Made by a program: the position numbers and the translations under genes | Shown here: positions 8,269-16,319 of the stretch, one piece after another | Position numbering within the stretch: the first letter of the stretch is position 1 | Layout of the letters: every line of letters begins with the position of its first letter | Assembly (NCBI RefSeq): GCF_016583905.1 | Contig: NZ_NRRY01000032.1 | Location: 1-55,553, forward strand | Origin: Lamprobacter modestohalophilus | GTDB taxonomy: Bacteria > Pseudomonadota > Gammaproteobacteria > Chromatiales > Chromatiaceae | Direction of reading: 5' to 3' | Length of the DNA stretch: 55,553 bases | Notes under the pieces: generated by a model | The model's database searches: none | Told to the model about the DNA's origin: nothing | Seen by the model: only the letters and a program-made list of their open reading frames with translations

Positions 8269-8892
8269 ATGGCCCAGCAAGTACTCAAGGTCCCGCCGAC
8301 CAAAAACACCCTGCTTTCACTGAAGAAGCAGGCAAAATTCCTTGAGGAGGGACACGACCTGCTCGAGCGCAAGCGGGAACTCCTGACGCGCTTGGTGTAC
8401 GAGCGCATCGGCGAATATCGGCGCCTGCGAGAGGATGCCGAGCGCGGCCTCTCCGAGGCCTATCGTTGCCTCGGCATCACCCATCTGCGCATGGGCAGCC
8501 GCGGGCTGAATCAGGCGGCGCTGGGTGCCGCACCAGGACTGCGGATCGATATCCTACCGCGGCGCTCGCTGGGTGTTGAGTACCCCTCGGTATCCGCCGA
8601 GCGCTTACCCATCAAACCGGCTGGGCTGCTCGGGACCGACGCCAGTTTCGACAACACCCGCGAACACCTCGCTGAGGCCGCCGTGCTCTTGGCGCGACTT
8701 GGCGAGGTCGAGATTGCGCTTTATCGGTTGATGGAAGAGCAGCGTAAGGCACAAAAACGGGTGAATGCGCTCAAGTACAACATCATCCCGCTATACCAGC
8801 GCAGCATCCATTTCATCCAGTCGGCGCTGGAGGAAGAAGAGCGGAACACCCTGTTCCAGGTCAAGGTGCTGCGCGAGCGAGCAATCGTCTAG
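8269..8892 (+). CDS. V-type ATP synthase subunit D
   Basis: The central-stalk rotor subunit D of A/V-type ATPases. The 207-residue protein is almost wholly helical. It shows the family's N-terminal block VPPTKNTLLSLKKQAKFLEEGHDLLERKRELL and the C-terminal block KAQKRVNALKYNIIPLYQRSIHFI. Both helices of the long coiled-coil hairpin are present and the length is normal, so the gene looks intact. None of the partners (A, B, C, E, F, I, K) is in the window. It stands between a sugar kinase and nth, so it has either separated from its operon or acts with subunits encoded elsewhere. Confidence 0.92.
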   Translation: MAQQVLKVPPTKNTLLSLKKQAKFLEEGHDLLERKRELLTRLVYERIGEYRRLREDAERGLSEAYRCLGITHLRMGSRGLNQAALGAAPGLRIDILPRRSLGVEYPSVSAERLPIKPAGLLGTDASFDNTREHLAEAAVLLARLGEVEIALYRLMEEQRKAQKRVNALKYNIIPLYQRSIHFIQSALEEEERNTLFQVKVLRERAIV

Positions 8893-9040
8893 GCATCGAC
8901 CTGCAGCCCCTCGCCTTAAGCCCTCGCCTTAAGCTCTCACATCAAGGCCACCTGATCGAGGCGAGTCGAGAGCGGCGAGCCGATAGAAGCTCTCCCGATA
9001 GAAGCCATGCCGACAAAGGCCATTCCGACAGAGGCCATCG

Positions 9041-9748
9041 TTGAACAAGACCAAACGCACGGCGATCTTCGAACGGCTGCGCCAGTCCAATCCCGCCCCA
9101 ACGACCGAGCTCCGGTACAACTCGGCCTTTGAGCTGCTGATTGCGGTGATCCTCTCGGCCCAGGCGACCGACAAGGGCGTCAACAAGGCGACCGAGCGTC
9201 TGTTCGCGGTGGCTAACACGCCGGCCGCGATCCTAGCATTGGGCGAGGATGGCCTTAAGGCACAGATCCGCACCATCGGGCTGTTCAATGCCAAGGCCAA
9301 GAACATCATTGCGACCTGCCGCAAGCTGGTCGATGAGCATGGCGGCGAGGTCCCTCGCGAGCGCGCTGCACTCGAAGCGTTACCGGGTGTTGGCCGGAAG
9401 ACCGCAAACGTGGTCTTGAATACAGCCTTTGGTGAACCGACCATCGCCGTCGATACCCATATCTTCCGGGTCGCGAATCGCACGGGCCTCGCGTCAGGGA
9501 AAACCCCATTGGCGGTCGAGCAGCGCCTCCTACGCTTGGTGCCAACGCCATTCCTGCATGACGCCCATCACTGGCTCATCCTCCACGGTCGGTATTGCTG
9601 TAAGGCACGCAAGCCGAACTGCCCGAACTGCCCGATCTCCGATCTCTGCGAGTACAGACAGAAGACACCGGCTGACCTGAAGACAACACCTGCTGAGCCG
9701 ATGTCACAGCCGGTCCCTGAGCTGAGCGATAGAGCGATAGAGCGATAG
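9041..9748 (+). CDS. nth: Endonuclease III
   Basis: A base-excision-repair DNA glycosylase/AP lyase (EC 4.2.99.18) removing oxidised pyrimidines. The protein aligns end to end with E. coli Nth (MNKAKR...), which fixes the start at a TTG codon. Seen are the helix-hairpin-helix LPGVGRKTANVV with the catalytic Lys, the catalytic Asp in AVDTHIFRV, and the [4Fe-4S] loop C-X6-C-X2-C-X5-C near residues 187-203. About 25 extra C-terminal residues end in an 8-bp tandem repeat that contains the stop codon. Nth is classically downstream of rnf/rsx genes, which are absent here. Confidence 0.95.
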   Translation: MNKTKRTAIFERLRQSNPAPTTELRYNSAFELLIAVILSAQATDKGVNKATERLFAVANTPAAILALGEDGLKAQIRTIGLFNAKAKNIIATCRKLVDEHGGEVPRERAALEALPGVGRKTANVVLNTAFGEPTIAVDTHIFRVANRTGLASGKTPLAVEQRLLRLVPTPFLHDAHHWLILHGRYCCKARKPNCPNCPISDLCEYRQKTPADLKTTPAEPMSQPVPELSDRAIER

Positions 9749-9764
9749 AGCGATAGAGCGATAG
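9725..9764 (+). repeat. AGCGATAG x5 at the nth stop codon
   Basis: Five exact copies of the octamer AGCGATAG. The nth stop TAG (9746-9748) is the end of the third copy. Gain or loss of one unit shifts the frame by eight, changing which repeat-borne stop ends the protein. It can affect only the dispensable C-terminal tail. Confidence 0.85.
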
Positions 9765-9816
9765 ACTCAGAATAGCCGTCGCGCTCTGGATCAGAGTTGA
9801 TCCTAAAAAGCGCATT

Positions 9817-9962
9817 TGAACCGCAGATTACGCAGATAAACGCAGAGAGTTCAAGACCCCGTTACTCATCACTGCTTCGCCTGTTGGGTGGCCTCACTAA
9901 ACCTGCTAGAGCCTTGTTTTTTAATATTTAATCTGCGCACATCTGCGCCCTCTGCGGTTTAT
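9817..9962. repeat. Inverted pair of CCGCAGAT-type repeats
   Basis: The left arm starts AACCGCAGATTACGCAGATA (from 9819). The right arm near 9930-9961, read on the minus strand, starts AAACCGCAGAGGGCGCAGAT. The two arms flank about 85 bases of unrelated AT-richer sequence with no gene. Both arms show 10-11-base periodicity of CGCAGA. Such elements occur dispersed in many proteobacterial genomes, and their function is not established. Confidence 0.7.
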
Positions 9963-10024
9963 TAGGTTGATCGATCGCCTCGGTCGATCCCGACAAGTCT
10001 TCCTGAAAGTCCAAGCAAACGCCC

Positions 10025-10474
10025 ATGTTCAGTCAAGATCGCGATCAGCTCCGCCAGGCCTATCTCACCGCCTGGCGCAAAGCGCAGGCCGACGAGCCGC
10101 TAAAGCCAGTCGAGCGGCAGATCGTCGAGGTTGCCGGCCAGCACCCCGAATATCACGCCCTGCTCGAGCAGGGCGAGGCGGCCATCGGCCGCGAATGGCT
10201 GCCAGAGGGTGGCGAAAGCAACCCATTTTTGCACATGGCCCTGCACATCGCGCTGCAGGAGCAGGTCAGTACCGACCGCCCAGCCGGCATTCAACGCCTC
10301 TATCAGGGCATGATCAGGCACTGCCTCGGCGACGTGCACGAGGCCGAGCATCGCATCCTTGAATGCCTGGCCGAAGAGATCTGGAAGATCCAGCGCCATG
10401 GGCGCGAGTTTCGACCCAAGTCCTACCTAAAATGCATCAAGCGACGCGGAGCCGGGGGCCGCGCTCGCGATTGA
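10025..10474 (+). CDS. DUF1841 family protein
   Basis: A 149-residue protein with the full DUF1841 pattern: MFSQDRDQLRQAYLTAWRKA, EPLKPVERQIVEVAGQHPEYH, NPFLHMALHIALQEQVSTDRP and HCLGDVHEAEHRILECLAEEIW. The family is helical and soluble, found mainly in beta- and gammaproteobacteria, and has no assigned function. Conserved His and Glu residues (FLHMALH, HEAEHRILE) could bind a metal, but that is only a suggestion. The start ATG fits the family. It is not in an evident operon and precedes the hvf cluster by about 280 bp. Confidence 0.85.
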   Translation: MFSQDRDQLRQAYLTAWRKAQADEPLKPVERQIVEVAGQHPEYHALLEQGEAAIGREWLPEGGESNPFLHMALHIALQEQVSTDRPAGIQRLYQGMIRHCLGDVHEAEHRILECLAEEIWKIQRHGREFRPKSYLKCIKRRGAGGRARD

Positions 10475-10483
10475 GCTTGCCAA

Positions 10484-10512
10484 GATTCCGATCCCGATCC
10501 CGATCCAGATCG
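10484..10512. repeat. GATCCC hexamer repeat after DUF1841
   Basis: About four degenerate copies of a hexamer close to GATCCC lie ten bases after the DUF1841 stop. It is another short tandem repeat of the type common across this window, with no gene content. Confidence 0.6.
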
Positions 10513-10676
10513 AATTTCAGAGCCTCAGCGATGAAACATTTGACCCGTTTGCTGGGTCTCTAAGGGCGATGGCAGCGAGTCTCTAGACGAGCCGCCGGTT
10601 TTACCCGAGCAAAACACTGTGATATGAATAGCCTGCTGTCGTCACAGCCGAGACCCCGTTTCGGTCGTGAGCAGAC

Positions 10677-10741
10677 ACCATGCGCGAATACCATGCGCAA
10701 ATTCCATGCGCAGATACATGAACAATGATAACCCTATCATT
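10677..10741 (+). promoter_or_regulatory. hvf control region: three 13-bp repeats and a palindrome
   Basis: Three direct 13-bp repeats (CATGCGCGAATAC, CATGCGCAAATTC, CATGCGCAGATAC) run head to tail at about 10679-10717. Seven bases later comes AATGATA-ACCC-TATCATT (10724-10741), a palindrome with perfect 7-bp arms that ends 16 bases before the hvfA ATG. The palindrome resembles half of a Fur-type box but is not the consensus. A metal-responsive or sigma-factor role is inferred from position and from what the operon does. Confidence 0.45.
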
Positions 10742-10757
10742 TTCGGAGTGGACCCCA

Positions 10758-11030
10758 ATGTCTAAGAACACCATGACCCCAGCTGCTGCGGTGATCGGCG
10801 CTGCCCTCGTGGGCAGCCTCTCGATGGCCAATTTGGCCCATTCAGCAGAGAATCCTTTCGCTGCCGAGCAGCTCGACGGCGGCTACCTGATGCTCGCTGA
10901 AGGCAGCTGCGGCGAAGGCAAGTGCGGTGGCAAGAGTGACGGCGAAGGCAAGTGTGGTGAAGGTAAGTGCGGCAACAAGGACGATGGCGAGGGTAAATGC
11001 GGCGAGGGCAAGTGCGGCGGCACCAGCTGA
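10758..11030 (+). CDS. hvfA: HvfA/bufferin-type copper-binding RiPP precursor
   Basis: A 90-residue precursor peptide with an N-terminal Sec-type signal (about 1-30, [21 protein letters not shown]), a short leader, and a core of six Cys. Five are in EGKCG and one in EGSCG, separated by GKSDG and NKDDG spacers. In characterised relatives (Haemophilus HvfA, Caulobacter bufferins) the MNIO enzyme encoded next door converts such Cys residues into copper-binding heterocycles, and the exported product sequesters copper. The ATG at 10758 follows GGAGTG by seven bases. The in-frame ATG at 10725 lies inside the palindrome and is rejected. It is the first gene of hvfABC. Confidence 0.9.
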   Translation: MSKNTMTPAAAVIGAALVGSLSMANLAHSAENPFAAEQLDGGYLMLAEGSCGEGKCGGKSDGEGKCGEGKCGNKDDGEGKCGEGKCGGTS

Positions 11031-11059
11031 TCCCACTCACGCGATCTGAGGGTCTCGCC

Positions 11060-11932
11060 ATGAGCGCACAGACTTTCCCTGTTCATGGCGCGGGCCTCGG
11101 CCTGCGGCGCGCCTTTGCGGCAGTCGCAGCCGAGCAGCCCCCAGCCGAAGTCGATTTCTGGGAGATCGCGCCGGAGAATTGGATCGGTGTCGGCGGCCGC
11201 TGGGGCAAGGTCCTGCGCAGCCTGACTGAGCGCTATCCGTTCGTTTGCCACGGACTCTCCCTCTCGATCGGCTCGCCAGCCCCGCTGGATCTGGACCTGG
11301 TTCGCCGCATCAAGGGGTTTCTCGATCAGCATCAAATTCGTGCCTACACCGAGCATCTGAGTTTTTGCTCGGACGAAGGCCATCTCTACGATTTGATGCC
11401 GATCCCGTTTACCAGCGAGGCCGTTGCCCATGTGGTCGAGCGCATCCGCCAGGTACAGGACAGCTTAGAGCGGCGAATCGCACTCGAGAATGTGTCCTAC
11501 TACGCCGCGCCTGGCCAGGAGATGAGCGAGCTGGAGTTCATCAACGCGGTCCTGCACGAGGCTGACTGCGACCTGCTGTTAGACGTCAACAACATCCAGG
11601 TCAACAGCATCAACCACGGCTATGATGCGAGCCATTTTCTCAACGGCCTGCCCGGAGATCGCGTCGTCTACGCACACATCGCCGGGCACTATGAAGAGGC
11701 ACCGGACCTCCGCGTTGACACCCATGGGGCCGATGTGATCGAGCCCGTCTGGGGATTGCTGGACCAAGCCTATCGACGTTTCGGGGTGTTTCCAACATTA
11801 CTGGAGCGCGACTTCAACATCCCGCCGCTCGATCAACTCACGAACGAGGTGCGGCGAATCCGCAGCGTCCAAGCCGCTCATGGGCTTGCCGCCGCCCAGC
11901 CGAGGCAGGAGCCGCTCGCCTATGCCTCATGA
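11060..11932 (+). CDS. hvfB: MNIO family (DUF692) RiPP-modifying oxidase
   Basis: A 290-residue TIM-barrel enzyme of the DUF692/MNIO family, which uses two or three iron ions to oxidise Cys residues of a precursor peptide. Ligand-type motifs are visible in order: [53 protein letters not shown] and DTHGADV. The ATG at 11060 has GAGGG seven bases upstream, and the open frame before it is only the end of hvfA read in another frame. The gene starts 29 bp after hvfA and overlaps hvfC by 11 bp, indicating translational coupling. Known relatives modify EGKCG peptides, and I infer the same here. Confidence 0.92.
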   Translation: MSAQTFPVHGAGLGLRRAFAAVAAEQPPAEVDFWEIAPENWIGVGGRWGKVLRSLTERYPFVCHGLSLSIGSPAPLDLDLVRRIKGFLDQHQIRAYTEHLSFCSDEGHLYDLMPIPFTSEAVAHVVERIRQVQDSLERRIALENVSYYAAPGQEMSELEFINAVLHEADCDLLLDVNNIQVNSINHGYDASHFLNGLPGDRVVYAHIAGHYEEAPDLRVDTHGADVIEPVWGLLDQAYRRFGVFPTLLERDFNIPPLDQLTNEVRRIRSVQAAHGLAAAQPRQEPLAYAS

Positions 11933-12737
11933 CCTCGACATTCCGTCAGGGATGAGTCCGAAGGCCGGGGCCAACCACTTCACAGCGGTACAACACGCCT
12001 TCACTGCCCACATCCGTGACCCGGACGCGCAATCGGCACCCGCCGATGTCGAACCGAGGCGGATGGCCATCTATCGTGAGCTGTTCTTCAACAACCTCTC
12101 GTCACTGTTGAGCCAGGGCTTTCCGGTGTTGCATCGATGCCTGGGTCAGGCACGCTGGGATGCGCTGATCCGTCAGTTCCTGATCAAGCACCGAGCAACG
12201 ACGCCGCTCTTCCCGCAGCTGGGCCAAGAGCTCATCGCCTTCCTCAGCCAAGAGCGGGAGACACAGCCCGATGACCCGCCCTTCATGCTCGAGCTTGCGC
12301 ACTACGAATGGGTCGAGGCCGCGCTGCTGTTCAGCGATGACGAAGCGGCCACCGATCTCGCCGACCCGAATGGAGATCTGCTCACCGGCATCCCCGTCGT
12401 CTCGCCGCTCGCTTGGAATCTCAGCTATCGTTTCCCGGTGCACCAGATCGGACCTGACTTCCAGCCACAAGAGCCCGACCCTGAACCGACCCACCTCGTG
12501 GTCTATCGCAACCGAAGCGACGAGGTCGAGTTCCTGAAGATCAACCTGGTCACGCAGCGCTTGCTGCAACTGCTCAAAGAACAACAGTCGCAGCGATCAG
12601 GACTCGCCTGCCTGGAGACGATCGCCACCGAGCTGCGGCATCCAGAGCCAGCGCGCGTCGTCCAGTTTGGCACTGGACTGCTCGCAGACCTCAGACGGCG
12701 ACAGATCCTCCTCGGCACGCGACGCTTGGCGGGATAG
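11922..12737 (+). CDS. hvfC: DUF2063 MNIO-partner protein
   Basis: A 271-residue protein of the DUF2063 (putative DNA-binding domain) family. These proteins partner MNIO enzymes and are thought to bind the precursor leader. Seen are the N-terminal helical domain ([58 protein letters not shown]), the link [19 protein letters not shown], and the C-terminal part with [12 protein letters not shown] and [11 protein letters not shown]. The ATG at 11922 overlaps the end of hvfB by 11 bp. No DoxX-type membrane gene (hvfD) follows; the next gene is on the opposite strand. Confidence 0.9.
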   Translation: MPHDLDIPSGMSPKAGANHFTAVQHAFTAHIRDPDAQSAPADVEPRRMAIYRELFFNNLSSLLSQGFPVLHRCLGQARWDALIRQFLIKHRATTPLFPQLGQELIAFLSQERETQPDDPPFMLELAHYEWVEAALLFSDDEAATDLADPNGDLLTGIPVVSPLAWNLSYRFPVHQIGPDFQPQEPDPEPTHLVVYRNRSDEVEFLKINLVTQRLLQLLKEQQSQRSGLACLETIATELRHPEPARVVQFGTGLLADLRRRQILLGTRRLAG

Positions 12738-12750
12738 AGATGCGGGACCG

Positions 12751-13590
12751 CTATTGGTCGGGCGCTTGGGCCTCACCACTCGTTGCGGTTCCGCTACCGC
12801 GATTCGGTGTCAACGTAAGTCGGCTGTTGTCGTCATCAATGGTCATTTGATAGCGCCCTAGCACACTCATCCCGAGTAGGCCAGAGGTCCCGAGCTTATC
12901 CGCCTCAATGAACGCAACGGCGACCCCCGGCAGACGCTCACCATCCAGCCAAACCGCTTCCAAGGTCCCCATCAGTGCCTGGGTTCGGCCGTTAGCGGTC
13001 TGCACCTCGCGCTCGGCAAGCGCCGCTTGATCAATCCCGAGTGGCGCAATCATCGATGCCGGCAGCACCACAGCATCCGCGCCGGTATCGATCAACAGCG
13101 TGCGATCGACGCGCCGACCAGCTGCCCCCTCGAGCGTGACGCGAACCGAATGCTGTGCGCCTTGGCGGATGGTCTCTAGCTCGATCTGCCCGGCCGTTGC
13201 CTCTGAGCCGGGCTCTGGATCGATCTGCAGCTTTGGCGGCGGCGCTGTATTGGTGCGGCCCATGATGATGACCCGCGCCACCTCCCCGCTCGCACCGTGC
13301 ACCAGGATGTGATCGAAGCGCTCGAGAAGCACGCGCAACCGGCGGTAGAGGTCGACATCTTCCGAACGCCCACGCTCATCCTCGAGCACCTCGATGCCGC
13401 TCACTGCAAACCCGTGCGCGGTCGACAGCCGACTCAACTCCGGACCAATCTCGACCTGAGCAGCAGCGACCTGCCCGCCTGCTGCAACCAGCAGCAGCGA
13501 GGCGAGCACATAGCCCAACCGGTTCCGGTTCCGGTTCCAGTTCCAGTTCCGGTTCCGGCTCGGATTCCAATTTAGATACTTAGCGCGCAT
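12751..13590 (-). CDS. Retropepsin-like aspartic protease
   Basis: A 279-residue exported protein with a single retropepsin-type domain. The catalytic motif is LLIDTGADAVVLPASMIAPLG (Asp about residue 167). It is followed by a flap region and a second hydrophobic block, GTSGLLGMSVLGRYQMTIDD, as in the clan AA TIGR02281-type family. The N-terminus has a signal sequence (LGYVLASLLLVAAGGQVAAA) preceded by an odd Asn/Arg/Trp repeat encoded by a GGTTCC-type hexamer. I take the ATG at 13590; the upstream TTG at 13620 is less likely. It probably works as a dimer in the periplasm. The substrate is unknown. Its 3' end converges on hvfC with a 13-bp gap. Confidence 0.8.
   Translation of the reverse strand: MRAKYLNWNPSRNRNWNWNRNRNRLGYVLASLLLVAAGGQVAAAQVEIGPELSRLSTAHGFAVSGIEVLEDERGRSEDVDLYRRLRVLLERFDHILVHGASGEVARVIIMGRTNTAPPPKLQIDPEPGSEATAGQIELETIRQGAQHSVRVTLEGAAGRRVDRTLLIDTGADAVVLPASMIAPLGIDQAALAEREVQTANGRTQALMGTLEAVWLDGERLPGVAVAFIEADKLGTSGLLGMSVLGRYQMTIDDDNSRLTLTPNRGSGTATSGEAQAPDQ
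13519..13558. repeat. GGTTCC hexamer repeat in the protease N-terminus
   Basis: Six to seven copies of GGTTCC/AGTTCC encode, on the minus strand, the alternating Arg/Asn/Trp tract before the signal peptide of the aspartyl protease. Unit length keeps the frame, so copy number changes only the length of the positively charged n-region. Confidence 0.8.
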
Positions 13591-13724
13591 GAGACCAACC
13601 GCGTTGCTCCGCGAAGACAACCGACGCTGAAGAAGATGGCCAGCTTAGCAGGCCATGAGGCCAGTCCCCAAACCTCGAATACGCAAACCTCGGGTGCGCG
13701 GAAGCATGCTACCAACGTGCCTCC

Positions 13725-13776
13725 TGCACACTCGGCTGCTCGGCACACTCGGCATGCTCGGCACACTCGGCCTGCT
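13725..13776. repeat. CTCGGCACA-type tandem repeat
   Basis: Degenerate repeats of CTGCTCGGCACACTCGGCAT cover about 50 bases in the 482-base gap between the protease and argD. No coding sequence is recognised in that gap. Confidence 0.7.
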
Positions 13777-13780
13777 AAGT

Positions 13781-13853
13781 GGCTGTCCATTTTCTACTTC
13801 CCGATAATCGCCTAACCCTGACCCTCAAATCGGTAAGAAGTTGATGGACAGCT
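13781..13853. repeat. Imperfect inverted repeat with CTGTCCAT ends
   Basis: The left arm (13781-13805, starting GGCTGTCCAT, ending CTTCCCGAT) matches the reverse complement of the right arm (13829-13853, ending ATGGACAGCT). Mismatches are confined to the middle. The two arms enclose 23 bases. It could be a relic of a small transposable element or a hairpin of unknown use; no transposase is present. Confidence 0.4.
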
Positions 13854-14072
13854 TCTAAGCAGGCTGAGTCGGCTCAGCCCCGCCAGACCTTCATCAGACC
13901 GTCACCGACCGCACGCAGCCGAGATCCGGCTCGAGTCAATCGCGTGTCGACAGGATTAGCCTGCTCCAGGCTTATCCTGCTATCCTTCTCGGTTTACTCG
14001 ATCATTTAAGCGGCCGTCATCGCTACTCACTGGATGGCGCACCGCTTCGATCGGAGACTTGGAGAGACCATC

Positions 14073-15335
14073 GTGAATGGGCCTGAAGACGCCGGCGCAC
14101 CCTCGGGCGCCGAGCCTCAAGCGAGCAACAGCGGTGCACCGCTGATGGCGACCTACAAGCGCCTGCCGGTTGCCTTCGACCATGGTGAAGGCGCTTGGCT
14201 CTGGGATGTCGACGGACGGCGTTATCTCGACGCGCTCTCCGGCATCGCCGTCTGCGGCCTTGGGCATGCCCATGCGGCCGTGCGTGCGGCGCTGTGCGAT
14301 CAAGCCGGCACCCTCATCCACACATCCAACCTCTACCAGGTTCCACAGCAAGCCGAACTCGGCGCGCGCCTGTGCGGGGCGGCCGGGATGGACCGCGTGT
14401 TTTTCGGTAACTCCGGCGCTGAGGCGAACGAGGCCGCGATCAAGCTGGCGCGCCTGCACGCCCATCAGCGCGGCATCACGAACCCGGCGATCTTGGTGAT
14501 GGAGAACGCTTTCCACGGCCGCACCCTGGCAACGCTCACCGCCACCGGCAACCGCAAGGCACAGGCCGGGTTCGAGCCCTTGGTGCAAGGCTTCGTGCGC
14601 GTGCCCTACAACGACATCGACGCGATCGAGACCGCCGCCGCAAACCGGCCCAATATCGTCGCGGTCCTAGTCGAGCCGATCCAAGGTGAGGGCGGCATCA
14701 TCGTTCCAGACGAGGATTATCTGCCTCGCCTCCGCGCGCTCTGCGACCACCATCAGTGGCTCTTGATGGTCGACGAGATCCAGACCGGCATGGGCCGGAC
14801 CGGACGCCTGTTCGCGCATCAGTGGAGCGGCATTAAAGCCGACGTGATGACCCTCGCGAAAGGGCTCGCAAACGGCGTCCCCATCGGCGCCTGCCTCGCC
14901 AGCGGCGCGGCGGCCGAGGTTCTAGGCCCAGGCAGCCACGGCTCAACCTTCGGCGGCAACCCACTCGCCTGCCGCGCGGCAGCCAGCGTCCTCGACACCC
15001 TCGAGCACGAGGGCCTACCGTCGCGCGCAGCCGTGCTCGGTGACCGGCTGATCGATGGCTTCCGCACCCGACTCAATGGCGTTACCGGCGTGCAAGACAT
15101 CCGCGGCTGCGGGCTGATGATCGGGATTGAGCTGGACCGGTCCTGCCCCGAGTTGGTCACTGAGGCCCTGAATCGAGGCCTGCTCATCAACGTGACGGCG
15201 GGCTCGGTGGTGCGCTTGCTCCCACCGCTGATCATCGATGACGACCAGGCGACGGAGATCGTCGAGACGGTCACCGAGCTCATCCTGATGTTTTTAAGCA
15301 CCAACGCAGACCCTGACGCCGGAAGCCCCTCGTGA
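14073..15335 (+). CDS. argD: Acetylornithine aminotransferase
   Basis: A PLP enzyme (EC 2.6.1.11) converting N-acetylglutamate-5-semialdehyde to N2-acetylornithine in arginine synthesis. It is a class III aminotransferase of about 420 residues. Seen are [35 protein letters not shown], the [14 protein letters not shown] block, [21 protein letters not shown], and [13 protein letters not shown] with the PLP Lys at about 263. The GTG at 14073 has GGAGAG six bases upstream and is preferred over the ATG at 14034, which lacks one. Its stop overlaps the GTG of argF (GTGA), so the two arginine genes form an operon. Confidence 0.93.
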   Translation: MNGPEDAGAPSGAEPQASNSGAPLMATYKRLPVAFDHGEGAWLWDVDGRRYLDALSGIAVCGLGHAHAAVRAALCDQAGTLIHTSNLYQVPQQAELGARLCGAAGMDRVFFGNSGAEANEAAIKLARLHAHQRGITNPAILVMENAFHGRTLATLTATGNRKAQAGFEPLVQGFVRVPYNDIDAIETAAANRPNIVAVLVEPIQGEGGIIVPDEDYLPRLRALCDHHQWLLMVDEIQTGMGRTGRLFAHQWSGIKADVMTLAKGLANGVPIGACLASGAAAEVLGPGSHGSTFGGNPLACRAAASVLDTLEHEGLPSRAAVLGDRLIDGFRTRLNGVTGVQDIRGCGLMIGIELDRSCPELVTEALNRGLLINVTAGSVVRLLPPLIIDDDQATEIVETVTELILMFLSTNADPDAGSPS

Positions 15336-16285
15336 CGCTCGATAACAGCCAGACTCCGCCTAAGCACTTCCTGAGCCTGCTCGACCTCAACGAGCAGGAA
15401 GCGACGCGACTCATCACGCGCGCGACAGCACTGAAGCAACAACGACAACGCGGCGAGCACTACCGACCGCTGATCGGCTATACACTCGCGATGGTGTTCG
15501 AAAAATCATCGACCCGAACCCGCGTCTCCTTCGAGACTGGCATGTCGCAACTGGGCGGCACCGCGCTGTTTCTCTCTCCAAGAGATACGCAGCTCGGCCG
15601 TGGCGAGCCGATTGAGGATAGCGCTCGGGTCCTCTCGCGAATGGTCGACATCGTGATGATCCGCACCTTCGAGCACGAGACCCTAACCCGGTTCGCCGAC
15701 CATTCCCGGGTACCGGTGATCAACGGGCTGACCGACCGCTTTCATCCCTGCCAGTTGCTGGCCGACATGCAGACCTATGTCGAACATCGCGGTCCGATTC
15801 GGGGGCGGCGTGTGGCCTTTGTCGGGGATGGCAATAATATGTGTCATTCTTACATCAATGCCGCCCGTCTCTTCGGCTTTGAGCTCCGCATCGCCTGCCC
15901 GACCGGTTTTGAGCCCGAGCCCGAGATCCTGGCCGCGGGCGCAGACCATTGCACCCTCCTGCATGATCCAACAGAGGCTGTCGAACACGCCGATCTTGTC
16001 GTGACCGACGTCTGGGCCAGCATGGGCCAGGAAAGTGAGGAAGCTCAGCGCAAGGCGGTCTTCGCCGATTTCAGCGTCACCTCAGCGATCATGGCACGGG
16101 CGCGACCAAACGCCCTCTTCATGCATTGTCTGCCGGCACATCGAGGCGAAGAGGTCAGCGCGGATGTCATCGACGGCCCTCAATCTGTGGTCTGGGACGA
16201 GGCGGAGAATCGATTGCATGCGCAGAAGGCCCTCCTCGAGTGGTTACTGCTTGATCGGCAATCCGGCTCCACGCCAGCGCCCTGA
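15332..16285 (+). CDS. argF: Ornithine carbamoyltransferase
   Basis: Joins carbamoyl phosphate and ornithine to citrulline (EC 2.1.3.3). The 317-residue protein has the carbamoyl phosphate loop [31 protein letters not shown], the HPCQLLAD motif, the ornithine-binding DVWASMGQE and the catalytic [11 protein letters not shown]. Together these distinguish it from aspartate carbamoyltransferase. It starts with GTG overlapping the argD stop by four bases, so translation is coupled. The length is normal for an anabolic enzyme. Confidence 0.96.
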   Translation: MTLDNSQTPPKHFLSLLDLNEQEATRLITRATALKQQRQRGEHYRPLIGYTLAMVFEKSSTRTRVSFETGMSQLGGTALFLSPRDTQLGRGEPIEDSARVLSRMVDIVMIRTFEHETLTRFADHSRVPVINGLTDRFHPCQLLADMQTYVEHRGPIRGRRVAFVGDGNNMCHSYINAARLFGFELRIACPTGFEPEPEILAAGADHCTLLHDPTEAVEHADLVVTDVWASMGQESEEAQRKAVFADFSVTSAIMARARPNALFMHCLPAHRGEEVSADVIDGPQSVVWDEAENRLHAQKALLEWLLLDRQSGSTPAP

Positions 16286-16319
16286 GACAAGCCCTGGAAT
16301 TTGGCTCAGAACCAGCCAC

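Noticed and set aside
16035-16319. N-terminal extension of the SH3 domain protein
   Set aside because: This part of the open frame is the argF gene in another frame; the signal peptide begins at the ATG at 16320.
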